From NCBI GenBank assembly GCA_030526425.1, contig JAUNCT010000015.1, positions 1 to 52,026 on the forward strand: a stretch of 52,026 nucleotides of DNA, in the 5' to 3' direction. Below are positions 8,640-20,256 of this stretch, in pieces. A program made the translations under genes and the position numbers. Each line of letters starts with the position of its first letter. Position 1 is the stretch's first letter. The notes beneath the pieces were generated by a model that was not told where the DNA came from, ran no database searches, and saw only the letters and a program-made list of their open reading frames with translations. This DNA comes from Clostridia bacterium (GTDB taxonomy: Bacteria; Bacillota; Clostridia; Christensenellales; CAG-138).

Positions 8640-9665
8640 TTGAAAACGAGTGATTTTTATTACGACCTGCCGAAGGAGCTGATCGCGCAGACGCCGACCC
8701 CGGACCGGGCGGACTGCCGCCTTCTGGTCGTCGACCGTGCGGCGCATACGATGCGCGACACGATGTTCCCCGAGGTGCTGGAGCTGCTGCGCCCCGGCGA
8801 TGTTCTGGTGCGCAACAACACGCGCGTCATCCCCGCGAGATTGTTCGCGACGCGCACCGATACGGGCGGCAACATGGAATTTTTGCTGCTCGAGCGCAAG
8901 GAGGACGACTGCTGGACCTGCCTCGCAAAGCCCGCACGGAGGGCGCGCGTGGGGCAGACCTACCGCGTGAACGATGAGCTGTGGATCTCCGTCGAGGGCG
9001 ATACCGAGACCGAGGGCGGAAAACTCATCAAAATGCATTACGACGGCATCTTCGAGGAGGTCCTCGACCGCGCGGGCAACGTGCCGCTGCCTCCGTACAT
9101 CACCGAAAAGCTCGACGACAAGGAGCGCTACCAAACGGTATACGCGCGGGAACGCGGCTCCGCCGCAGCGCCGACCGCGGGTCTCCACTTCACCGAAGAG
9201 CTGCTCGAGAAGATCCGCGAAAAGGGCGTGGAGATCGTCGACGTGCTGCTGCACGTTGGTCTGGGCACCTTCCGCCCCGTGTCGGCGGAAAACCTCGAAG
9301 AGCACCACATGCATGCGGAGTATTACTCCGTCACCGAGGAAGCCGCGGAGAAGATCAACCGTGCGCGGGCGAACGGCGGGCGCATCGTCGCCGTCGGCAC
9401 GACCAGCACGCGCACGCTCGAATCCGTTGCCGATGAAAACGGCATCGTGCACGCGGGCAGCGGCGAAACGAGCATCTTCATCACGCCGGGCTACAAGTTC
9501 AAGGCGACGGACGCGCTCATCACGAACTTCCATCTGCCGGAGTCCACGCTGCTCATGCTCGTGAGCGCGCTGTCGACCCGCGAGGAGATGCTCGAAGTGT
9601 ACAAGCACGCCGTGGAGGAACGCTACAAGTTCTTCTCCTTCGGCGACGCCATGATGATCATTTAA
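8640..9665 (+). CDS. queA: S-adenosylmethionine:tRNA ribosyltransferase-isomerase QueA
   Basis: QueA transfers and isomerises the ribosyl moiety of SAM onto preQ1 at position 34 of GUN-anticodon tRNAs, giving epoxyqueuosine. Family signatures are present in order: the N-terminal KTSDFYYDLPKELIAQTP, VRNNTRVIPARL, LLERKEDDCW, the YQTVYARERGSAAAPTAGLHF block, and the C-terminal LITNFHLPESTLLML. With the TTG at 8640 the protein is 341 residues, the usual length, and its N-terminus matches other QueA proteins. A GGAG at 8625-8628 precedes that TTG at a somewhat long distance. The gene sits at the right edge of the AT-rich insert, so the 5' end may have been rebuilt by that event. tgt follows 21 bases later, which places it in queuosine synthesis. 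Confidence 0.95.
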   Translation: MKTSDFYYDLPKELIAQTPTPDRADCRLLVVDRAAHTMRDTMFPEVLELLRPGDVLVRNNTRVIPARLFATRTDTGGNMEFLLLERKEDDCWTCLAKPARRARVGQTYRVNDELWISVEGDTETEGGKLIKMHYDGIFEEVLDRAGNVPLPPYITEKLDDKERYQTVYARERGSAAAPTAGLHFTEELLEKIREKGVEIVDVLLHVGLGTFRPVSAENLEEHHMHAEYYSVTEEAAEKINRARANGGRIVAVGTTSTRTLESVADENGIVHAGSGETSIFITPGYKFKATDALITNFHLPESTLLMLVSALSTREEMLEVYKHAVEERYKFFSFGDAMMII

Positions 9666-11256
<1,591 letters not shown>

Positions 11257-11260
<4 letters not shown>

Positions 11261-11883
11261 GAATACTCGCTTTGGATACGACCGCCGCGGTCGCTTCCGT
11301 CGCCCTGTGGGCGGACGGCGCCGTCGTTGCGGAAAAGACCGGGGACAGCAAGCGCAAGCACGCGGAGACGATCGTCCCGCTCGTGGACGAGCTGCTCCGG
11401 GAAAACGGGCTCACCGCAAAGGACATCGACCTGTTCGCGGCGGATATCGGCCCCGGTTCGTTCACGGGCATCCGCATCGGGGTGTCGGTGGCGAACGCGC
11501 TCGCCTATGCGGCGGGCAAACGCATCGTCGGGGTCGGGGCGCTCGAAACGCTGGCGGAACCGCTGCGTGCGGAAGGGAAGCCCGTGCTCGCCATGATCGA
11601 TGCGCGCAACGGCAACGCCTACGCCGCCTGCTACGCGGGGGAGGAGACCTTGCTCGAACCCTGTGCGGAAGCGGTGACGGAGATCCTTTCCCGGGTGCCG
11701 GAAAACGCCCTGCGCGTGGGAGATACGCCCGTGGACGGCGTGCTGCCGAAAGAGGAGCTGCGCCTGCCGAAGGCGGCGTGTGTCGCGGCGATCGCCGCGC
11801 GGCGTGCGGAAACGGCGGTTGCCGCGGTCACGCCCGTGTACCTGCGCCCCTCCCAGGCGGAGCGCATGAAGAAGGAGCGCTGA
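11257..11883 (+). CDS. tsaB: tRNA threonylcarbamoyladenosine synthesis protein TsaB
   Basis: TsaB is the catalytically inactive ASKHA-fold partner of TsaD in t6A synthesis. The 208-residue protein begins MRILALDTTAAVASVAL and has KHAETIVPLVDELL and the GPGSFTGIRIGVSVANALAY block typical of the family. The start overlaps the tsaE stop. The usual partner tsaD does not follow rimI here, so it must lie elsewhere in the genome. Confidence 0.93.
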
Positions 11884-11884
11884 G

Positions 11885-12364
11885 ATGGAGGGCTTCGTCA
11901 TCCGCCCGATGGAAAAACGGGATATCGACCGCGTGCACGAGATCGAGTGCGCGTGCTTCCGCTCGCCCTGGTCGAAGCTGTCGCTGCTCGGTGAGCTCAA
12001 AAACGACATCGCGAAGTACTATGTGCTCGAGGCGGACGGACGCGTCGAGGGCTACGGCGGCATGTGGGTGCTGTTCGAGGAAGCGCATGTGACGAACATC
12101 GCGGTCATGGCGGAACACCGCCGCAAGGGATACGCAACGGAGATCATCCTCGCGCTGATGCGCGGCGCGCTCTTCCGCGGCGCGAGCGAGATGACGCTCG
12201 AGGTGCGCGAGAACAACTTCGGCGCGCAGGCGCTGTACAAGCGCATGGGCTTCGAACAGAACGGTTACCGCCCGAAGTACTATTCCGATACGGGGGAAGG
12301 CGCCCTGCTCCTTTGGAACAGAAAAATCGCCGAAACTGTTGCGGAATACGAAAAAAAGTGCTAA
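11885..12364 (+). CDS. rimI: Ribosomal-protein-alanine N-acetyltransferase RimI
   Basis: This GNAT acetyltransferase of 159 residues would transfer acetyl from acetyl-CoA to an N-terminal alanine, classically of ribosomal protein S18. The sequence shows MEKRDIDRVHEIE, FRSPWSK, the acetyl-CoA loop HRRKGYATEI near residue 80, and EVRENNFGAQALYKRMGF, which is strongly conserved in RimI. It starts one base after the tsaB stop, the standard tsaE-tsaB-rimI order in Bacillota. Confidence 0.92.
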   Translation: MEGFVIRPMEKRDIDRVHEIECACFRSPWSKLSLLGELKNDIAKYYVLEADGRVEGYGGMWVLFEEAHVTNIAVMAEHRRKGYATEIILALMRGALFRGASEMTLEVRENNFGAQALYKRMGFEQNGYRPKYYSDTGEGALLLWNRKIAETVAEYEKKC

Positions 12365-12414
12365 TCTTACTTGGTTAATGCAAAATCTTTGAATATTACG
12401 ATAGGAGCAATGCG

Positions 12415-12918
<504 letters not shown>

Positions 12919-12947
12919 ACCCGATGGTGCCACACGGCGCCCCGGAT

Positions 12948-12982
12948 AAAAAGGACCCCGCCTTTGCGCGGGGTCCTTTTTT
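12948..12982 (+). terminator. Strong terminator after the SEC-C gene
   Basis: AAAAAGGACCCCGC pairs with GCGGGGTCCTTTTT over a short loop. A second palindrome (GTTTCCCGGGG ... CCCCGGAAAC, 12984-13011) follows directly. Confidence 0.85.
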
Positions 12983-13077
12983 GTGTTTCCCGGGGGGATA
13001 TCCCCGGAAACCATGTGCAATGCGGTGACCGCGGTGGCAAACCTTCGCACATTTTCGCGGTTCCGATACGAAAACGA

Positions 13078-13106
13078 TTGTATTGACGATACGAAAGAGA
13101 TATAAT
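13078..13106 (+). promoter_or_regulatory. Promoter of the hybrid sensor kinase
   Basis: A weak -35 TTGTAT (13078-13083) stands 17 bases before a perfect TATAAT (13101-13106). Confidence 0.5.
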
Positions 13107-13177
13107 AAATTCGATTGATATCAAACGGTCGTATCAACAACGTTTGCAAACGAATTCCGTTCCGGGAGTATGGGCAT

Positions 13178-15301
<2,124 letters not shown>

Positions 15302-15325
15302 GGGCGGCGACAACGGAACGGAAAC

Positions 15326-15366
15326 GCGGGGGACACGGCGGAAGACGGCGTGCTCCCCGCTTTTTT
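15326..15366 (+). terminator. Terminator after the hybrid kinase
   Basis: GCGGGG and CCCCGC enclose a small internal stem (ACGGCGG...) and are followed by six T residues. Confidence 0.6.
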
Positions 15367-15441
15367 GCGGGGCGGAGGAGGACGACTTTCCCGCCGGGAG
15401 AAGAAAAAACAAAATTTCGGAAATAAATTTCGGAATATGTG

Positions 15442-15470
15442 TTGACAAACAGGGGACGAGTCCATATAAT
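15442..15470 (+). promoter_or_regulatory. Near-consensus promoter of the tRNA cluster
   Basis: TTGACA (15442-15447), 17 bases, TATAAT (15465-15470) matches the sigma-70/sigma-A consensus exactly. It lies 22 bases before the first tRNA. Confidence 0.9.
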
Positions 15471-15492
15471 AATGTCTCGGAACTTCTTGCTT

Positions 15493-15569
15493 GCGCCTGT
15501 AGCTCAGCAGGATAGAGCAACGGCCTTCTAAGCCGTAGGTCCAGGGTTCGAATCCCTGCGGGCGTGCCA
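15493..15569 (+). tRNA. tRNA-Arg (anticodon TCT)
   Basis: GCGCCTG pairs with CGGGCGT in the acceptor stem. The anticodon loop is CTTCTAA between ACGGC and GCCGT. CCA is encoded. Confidence 0.95.
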
Positions 15570-15653
15570 ACGATTTGCGTCAGCAGCCGGCGAGGGGCGA
15601 TCTTGAGCCGGGTGCTGGGCGGTCGGACCGAGAAGGAACCGAAAAGAGAATAT

Positions 15654-15731
15654 GGTGGTTGTAGCTCAGTTGGTTAGAGTGCCTGGTTGTGGCCCAGGAG
15701 GTCGTGGGTTCGAATCCCACCAATCACCCCA
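15654..15731 (+). tRNA. tRNA-His (anticodon GTG)
   Basis: The anticodon loop is TTGTGGC. The acceptor is GTGGTTG with CAATCAC, preceded by the extra G(-1) at 15654 and with C as discriminator, as expected for histidine. CCA is encoded. Confidence 0.95.
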
Positions 15732-15766
15732 TTTTTTCTCTTTCGGAACTTCATCAGGCGGAACGG

Positions 15767-15842
15767 TGGGGTGTAGCCAAGCGGTTAAGGCAACGGACTT
15801 TGACTCCGTCACCCGTAGGTTCAAATCCTGCCACCCCAGCCA
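15767..15842 (+). tRNA. tRNA-Gln (anticodon TTG)
   Basis: TGGGGTG pairs with CACCCCA. The anticodon loop CTTTGAC lies between ACGGA and TCCGT. CCA is encoded. Confidence 0.95.
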
Positions 15843-15846
15843 ATAT

Positions 15847-15922
15847 GACCCGTTAGCTCAGTCGGTAGAGCACTTGACTTTTAATCAAGGTGTCCGGAGT
15901 TCGAATCTCCGACGGGTCACCA
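15847..15922 (+). tRNA. tRNA-Lys (anticodon TTT)
   Basis: GACCCGT pairs with ACGGGTC. The anticodon loop is CTTTTAA. CCA is encoded. Confidence 0.95.
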
Positions 15923-15935
15923 CAAAAGATCCCAT

Positions 15936-16020
15936 GCGGGCGTGGCGGAATTGGCAGACGCCCCGGATTTAGGTTCCGGTGCCGTAAGGTGTATGAGTTC
16001 AAATCTCTTCGCCCGCACCA
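15936..16020 (+). tRNA. tRNA-Leu (anticodon TAG)
   Basis: This is an 85-base class II tRNA with an extended variable arm. GCGGGCG pairs with CGCCCGC; the anticodon loop is TTTAGGT. CCA is encoded. Confidence 0.95.
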
Positions 16021-16070
16021 AAAAAAGTCCTTGAAAACCGAATAGCGCAGTGCTATAATAATCAAGTCGC

Positions 16071-16146
16071 GCGGGAATAGCTCATTTGGTAGAGCGCAGC
16101 CTTGCCAAGGCTGAGGTGGCGGGTTCGAGCCCCGTTTCCCGCTCCA
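16071..16146 (+). tRNA. tRNA-Gly (anticodon GCC), copy 1
   Basis: GCGGGAA pairs with TTCCCGC. The anticodon loop TTGCCAA is held by CAGCC/GGCTG. CCA is encoded. It is identical to the copy at 16318. Confidence 0.95.
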
Positions 16147-16150
16147 TTAA

Positions 16151-16224
16151 GCAGGTATAGTGTAGCGGTAACACATTAGCCTTCCAAGCTGAGATCACGG
16201 GTTCGAGTCCCGTTACCTGCTCCA
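16151..16224 (+). tRNA. tRNA-Gly (anticodon TCC)
   Basis: GCAGGTA acceptor, anticodon loop CTTCCAA between TTAGC and GCTGA. CCA is encoded. Confidence 0.95.
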
Positions 16225-16235
16225 CTTCCACATAT

Positions 16236-16311
16236 GCACCCTTAGCTCAGTTGGTAGAGCACCTGACTCTTAATCAGGGTGTCCAGGGTTCGAGCCCCTG
16301 AGGGTGTACCA
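16236..16311 (+). tRNA. tRNA-Lys (anticodon CTT), copy 1
   Basis: GCACCCT pairs with AGGGTGT. The anticodon loop is CTCTTAA. CCA is encoded. It is identical to the copy at 16398. Confidence 0.95.
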
Positions 16312-16317
16312 TCCCAT

Positions 16318-16393
16318 GCGGGAATAGCTCATTTGGTAGAGCGCAGCCTTGCCAAGGCTGAGGTGGCGGGTTCGAGCCCCGTTTCCCGCTCCA
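16318..16393 (+). tRNA. tRNA-Gly (anticodon GCC), copy 2
   Basis: The sequence is identical to the tRNA at 16071-16146, six bases after the preceding tRNA-Lys. Confidence 0.95.
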
Positions 16394-16397
16394 ATAT

Positions 16398-16473
16398 GCA
16401 CCCTTAGCTCAGTTGGTAGAGCACCTGACTCTTAATCAGGGTGTCCAGGGTTCGAGCCCCTGAGGGTGTACCA
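16398..16473 (+). tRNA. tRNA-Lys (anticodon CTT), copy 2
   Basis: The sequence is identical to the tRNA at 16236-16311. It is the last member of the cluster and is followed by a terminator. Confidence 0.95.
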
Positions 16474-16478
16474 GAACG

Positions 16479-16507
16479 ACAGGCGATCCGAACGGATCGC
16501 CTGTTTT
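16479..16507 (+). terminator. Terminator of the tRNA cluster
   Basis: ACAGGCGATCCG and CGGATCGCCTGT form a 12-bp stem with an AA loop, followed by TTTCG. Confidence 0.85.
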
Positions 16508-16922
16508 CGTATGTTTTGGGTTTGTGCGTCCGAGGTGCATGCATGGGGCACACCGAACGCGACCGAGTACGAACGCGGGCGCAAGACCGCCGTCGGTGCA
16601 AACACGGATACATGGTCGGTTCCGGTTTCGCCAACACAGGCAGCGCGGTTTTCGGACGGGGAAAACGGTACGCTCCGGAGGAAACGCGGCTTCGTGCGGG
16701 AGTCCGCACGGGGCTGCCGGAGGATCGCGGACGCAACCGTTTCCGCAGTTTCCGCGCGGGAGAAGAAACGGTGCGGGCAGCGCGAGCCGTACCCGTATCC
16801 GGCGGGATTTGCAACCGTTCCGCCGCACCGGAACTGCGCTTCGGTTTCCGATAGCGCACTGAACATTATATAGGATAACTTTATAATAAATAATTATTTT
16901 ATAAAATCGGTCTATAAAATGC
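16508..16922. other. Intergenic region without a recognisable gene
   Basis: Several overlapping open frames exist on both strands, but none resembles a known protein or has a ribosome binding site. The last 70 bases turn AT-rich before the tct promoter. No RNA motif is recognised. Confidence 0.5.
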
Positions 16923-16951
16923 TTGCCAATAGACCGCCTCTATGATAATAT
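16923..16951 (+). promoter_or_regulatory. Promoter of the tctCBA operon
   Basis: TTGCCA (16923-16928), 17 bases, TAATAT (16946-16951). The leader to tctC is about 130 bases and contains no riboswitch I recognise. Confidence 0.55.
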
Positions 16952-17087
16952 ATGATTCAGCCCGTGGGGGTCAGCGGTAATTCACTTCCCATCGAACGGC
17001 GTGCCGCCCGTTCCGTTTTTCCTCATCACCACAACTTCATATCGTCGATCATCCCCCAAGAGAGGGGATTTTGAAAGGAGTAACATC

Positions 17088-18080
17088 ATGAAAAAACTGT
17101 TGGCTCTGGTTATGGCAGTCGCTATGACGCTTTCGTTCGCGTCCGTGGCATTTGCCGAGTATCCCGATCGCGACTTCAACGGCACCATCATGTGGGGCGC
17201 CGGCGGCGTTTGCGACATCACCTCCCGTGCGATCACCGCTTACGCCGAAAAGGCCATGGGCAAGACCGTCGTCATGACCAACCGTCCCGGTGGCGGCGGC
17301 GCGGTCTCCACTGCGTATGTCAATGAGCAGCCCGCAGACGGTTACGAACTGCTGTTCGGCGCAGAGAACCCGCAGATCGCCAAGATCATGGGCACCTCCG
17401 AGCTCGACTACGATGATTTCACCCCCATCACCATCTTCTGCACCAGCGTTGCCGTTTGCGTCGTCAACAAGGATTCCAAGTACGACACCTTCGAGCAGCT
17501 GATCGAAGACATGAAGGGCGGCGACCTGCTCCAGGGCGCTACCGGTCAGGGCGGTCTCCCCTACACCGTTGCGGCACTGGTCAAGTCCATCAACGGCTGC
17601 GAAGGCAACCAGATCGTTTACGACGGTGAAGGCCCGGCGTGCAACGCGCTGATGGGCGGCGAAGTCGACTACGTGTTCACCACCCTCGGCTCCGCGATGA
17701 AGTTCATCCAGTCCGGCGACCTCAAGTGCCTGACCGTCTTCGCGAAGGAAACCGTCCCGGGTCTCGAAGAAGTCCGGCTCGTCACCGACATCTACCCCGC
17801 TTACAACGACGTTCTGCCCTGGGGCCCGTTCTACGGCGTGTTCGTCAAGAACGGCACCGATGCGGCGCAGGTCGAATACCTGACCAAGATCTTCGCGGAA
17901 GCCGCGAGCAACGAAGAGTTCCAGCAGCTCCTGCTCGGCTACGGCTGCGTCCCGGCTTGCATGACCGGTGAAGCCGCCCGCGCTTACCTCGATTCTTACA
18001 AGGCGACCACCTCTTACCTCATCTACGATGCAGGCGGAGCGGTCAACAACCCCGCGGATCTCGGCATCGTCCGTCCGTAA
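17088..18080 (+). CDS. tctC: Tripartite tricarboxylate transporter substrate-binding protein (TctC/Bug family)
   Basis: This 330-residue exported solute receptor hands its ligand to the TctAB membrane permease. It starts with a clear signal peptide (MKKLLALVMAVAMTLSFASV, cleaved after AFA around residue 23) and has no lipobox cysteine near the cleavage site. The Bug-family pattern follows: GTIMWGAGGVCDITSRA, VVMTNRPGGGGAVSTAY, the LLFGAENPQ strand and the LKCLTVFAKE segment. Ligands of the family are carboxylates such as citrate, but also many others, so the substrate is open. AAAGGAG lies seven bases before the ATG. A strong hairpin with a T-run between this gene and tctB probably makes receptor transcripts more abundant than permease transcripts. 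Confidence 0.92.
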   Translation: MKKLLALVMAVAMTLSFASVAFAEYPDRDFNGTIMWGAGGVCDITSRAITAYAEKAMGKTVVMTNRPGGGGAVSTAYVNEQPADGYELLFGAENPQIAKIMGTSELDYDDFTPITIFCTSVAVCVVNKDSKYDTFEQLIEDMKGGDLLQGATGQGGLPYTVAALVKSINGCEGNQIVYDGEGPACNALMGGEVDYVFTTLGSAMKFIQSGDLKCLTVFAKETVPGLEEVRLVTDIYPAYNDVLPWGPFYGVFVKNGTDAAQVEYLTKIFAEAASNEEFQQLLLGYGCVPACMTGEAARAYLDSYKATTSYLIYDAGGAVNNPADLGIVRP

Positions 18081-18114
18081 GACAGGCTGAATCACCGCAA
18101 CAAAAGAACGATCA

Positions 18115-18150
18115 GGGGACGGATGGGTTCTCCCGTCCGTCCCCGTTTTT
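18115..18150 (+). terminator. Internal terminator/attenuator between tctC and tctB
   Basis: GGGGACGGATGGG pairs with CCCGTCCGTCCCC (one wobble) over a TTCT loop and is followed by GTTTTT. It lies within the operon, 35 bases after tctC. Confidence 0.75.
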
Positions 18151-18165
18151 CATCGAGGTACCGTT

Positions 18166-18654
18166 ATGAAGAAATTTCTGAAAGGCGAGCTCGGCTTTCT
18201 TTGGTTCATGGCCGCCTTTTGCGCATTTTGGGTGTGGCAGTCGGCACTCGTGCTGAAAGCCGAGCCCGGCATGTCCGGCGGCGGCGCGTTCCCGTTCGCC
18301 TGCGCATGCGTGATGCTTTTGATGAGCCTCCTTGCCATTTGGGAGACCCGGCATTACGAAAAAGCGTTTCCGAAAACCGACAAACTGATTTCGAAAATCG
18401 GTGAAACGATCACCTGGCTGTTCCCGAAGAACGTGCTCTGCACGATGCTGTACGTGCTGATCTACGCGCTCGTGCTGAAAAAGATCGGCTTCCTGCTCGC
18501 GACGTTCTTCTTCCTCGCAGCCTGCATGATCACGGTGCGCACGAAGAAGCCTTGGAAGAGCGTGCTGATCGCGGCGGTCGCCGTCGGCGTCATCTACGTG
18601 CTGTTCCACATGATCTTCCGCGTGCGTCTGCCGGAGTTCACTTTATTCCGATAA
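18166..18654 (+). CDS. tctB: Tripartite tricarboxylate transporter small membrane subunit TctB
   Basis: The 162-residue protein has four hydrophobic helices in the TctB arrangement: FLWFMAAFCAFWVWQSALVL, a GAFPFACACVMLLMSLLA segment, NVLCTMLYVLIYALVLKKIGFLLATFFFLAACM and VLIAAVAVGVIYVLFHMIF. It is the poorly conserved small permease subunit. Its place between tctC and tctA confirms the assignment. Confidence 0.88.
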   Translation: MKKFLKGELGFLWFMAAFCAFWVWQSALVLKAEPGMSGGGAFPFACACVMLLMSLLAIWETRHYEKAFPKTDKLISKIGETITWLFPKNVLCTMLYVLIYALVLKKIGFLLATFFFLAACMITVRTKKPWKSVLIAAVAVGVIYVLFHMIFRVRLPEFTLFR

Positions 18655-18669
18655 GGGAGGAAAGACATT

Positions 18670-20196
18670 ATGGATATCGCTGCGAATCTTTCCAACCTGT
18701 TGACCGTGTTCACCCAGCCGATCCTTCTGGTGTACATCGGCGTGGGCGTTTTCCTCGGCGTTTACATCGGCGCGATCCCGGGACTTTCGGTCACGATGGC
18801 GGCGTCGCTGCTCATCTCCTTCACCTATTCGTGGGACATCCTCCCCGCGATGGCGGCGATGATCGGCATCTACGTCGGCGGCGTGTACGGCGGTTCCCGC
18901 TCGGCGATCCTTTTGAACATCCCGGGCGCCCCGGCGGCGATCGCCACCGGTCTCGACGGCTACCCGCTGGCGCAAAAGGGTCTTGCGGGTGAGGTCATCG
19001 GCACGACGGTCATGCATTCGTTCATCGGCGGCATCATCGGTACGCTGTTCCTGCTGTTCGGCGCGCCGTGGCTGTCGAAGTTCGCCATCAAGTTCGGCTC
19101 GTTCGATTACTTCCTGCTCGCGATCATGGGCATGCTGCTCGTCGGCAGCATGTCGAAGGAGTCCACCTGGCGCGGTCTTCTGTCCGCAGCCTTCGGTCTT
19201 CTCATCGGCTCGATCGGTCTCGATACCTTCACGGGGCACCCGCGTCTGACCTTCGGCAACACCTACCTGCTCAACGGCGTTTCCTACATCGTCGTCATGA
19301 TCGGTCTGTTCGGTATGTCCGAAGCGCTCGTGCAGATGCGCGACATGGATATCGTGCCCGTCAAGCAGAAGCTTGACCACATCATCCCGCGGTGGAAGGA
19401 CGTTACCAAGTACATCGGTCTGTCCATCCGCTGCTCGCTGCTCGGTACCTTTGTCGGCGCACTGCCCGGCACGGGCGGCGATATCGCGGCGCTCATGGCG
19501 TACGATCACGCCAAGCGCAGCACCAAGAACCCCGAGACCCCATTCGGTGAAGGCGCGTTCGAGGGCGTCGTCGCGCCCGAGGCTGCGAACAACGCGGCGA
19601 TCGGCGGCGCGATGATCCCGATGCTGACGCTGGGCATCCCGGGCGACGCGGTCACGGCGATCATCATCGGCGCGATGTACATCCACGGTCTGCAGCCCGG
19701 TCCGCGCCTCATGACGCAGTCGGCCAACATCTTCTGGTTCATGATCGGCGGCATGTTCGTCGCGAACCTGTTCCTGCTGCTGTGCGGCTTCACGGGCATC
19801 AAGCTCTTCGCGAAGATCGTCGAAGTGCCGAAGTACATCCTCGTGCCGCTCATCATCATCCTCTCGGTGCTCGGCGCGTACTGCATCACCAACAGCATCA
19901 CCGACGTGTACTGGATGCTCGCGTTCGGCGTGTTCGGCTACTTCCTGAAGATGTACAAGTTCCCGATCGGTCCGTGCATCCTCGGCGTCATCCTGTCGAA
20001 CCTGCTCGAGTCGAACTACCGCCGCGGCATGACCATGGCGCGCAACAACCTGTGGAAGTTCTTCCTGCGGTTCTTCAAGAGCCCGATCACGATCTTCCTG
20101 CTGTGCCTGCTCATCTTCATGGTCGTCAGCCAGAGCGCGTGGTACAAGAACCTCAAGGACAAGCTCGCCGCGAAGATCCGCGGCGCGAAAAAATAA
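18670..20196 (+). CDS. tctA: Tripartite tricarboxylate transporter large permease TctA
   Basis: This 508-residue permease has about twelve transmembrane segments and the family hallmarks IGAIPGLSVTMAASLL near residue 35, YVGGVYGGSRSAILLNIPG near 75, FVGALPGTGGDIAALMAY and EAANNAAIGGAMIPMLTLGIPGDAVTAI. It forms the ion-driven transport channel with TctB. GGGAGG at 18655-18660 sets the start. It is separated from the next dehydrogenase gene by a hairpin at 20209-20231 with a poor T-run, so read-through is likely. Confidence 0.95.
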   Translation: MDIAANLSNLLTVFTQPILLVYIGVGVFLGVYIGAIPGLSVTMAASLLISFTYSWDILPAMAAMIGIYVGGVYGGSRSAILLNIPGAPAAIATGLDGYPLAQKGLAGEVIGTTVMHSFIGGIIGTLFLLFGAPWLSKFAIKFGSFDYFLLAIMGMLLVGSMSKESTWRGLLSAAFGLLIGSIGLDTFTGHPRLTFGNTYLLNGVSYIVVMIGLFGMSEALVQMRDMDIVPVKQKLDHIIPRWKDVTKYIGLSIRCSLLGTFVGALPGTGGDIAALMAYDHAKRSTKNPETPFGEGAFEGVVAPEAANNAAIGGAMIPMLTLGIPGDAVTAIIIGAMYIHGLQPGPRLMTQSANIFWFMIGGMFVANLFLLLCGFTGIKLFAKIVEVPKYILVPLIIILSVLGAYCITNSITDVYWMLAFGVFGYFLKMYKFPIGPCILGVILSNLLESNYRRGMTMARNNLWKFFLRFFKSPITIFLLCLLIFMVVSQSAWYKNLKDKLAAKIRGAKK

Positions 20197-20208
20197 ACCG
20201 ACCCGGAT

Positions 20209-20231
20209 GCGGGACCGCTTGCCGGTCCCGC
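20209..20231 (+). terminator. Weak hairpin between tctA and the dehydrogenase
   Basis: GCGGGACCG and CGGTCCCGC pair, but only GTTCTTG follows, so termination would be partial at best. Confidence 0.4.
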
Positions 20232-20256
20232 GTTCTTGTGTGAAAGGAGAAACGAA

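Noticed and set aside
5570..8650. AT-rich segment as a prophage or integrative element
   Set aside because: No integrase, att-like direct repeats or phage genes are visible. Only a single helicase gene with its terminator is present.
16441..16862. Overlapping open frames after the tRNA cluster
   Set aside because: They overlap a tRNA and terminator, lack ribosome binding sites and resemble nothing. Multiple frames are open at once, as expected from base composition.
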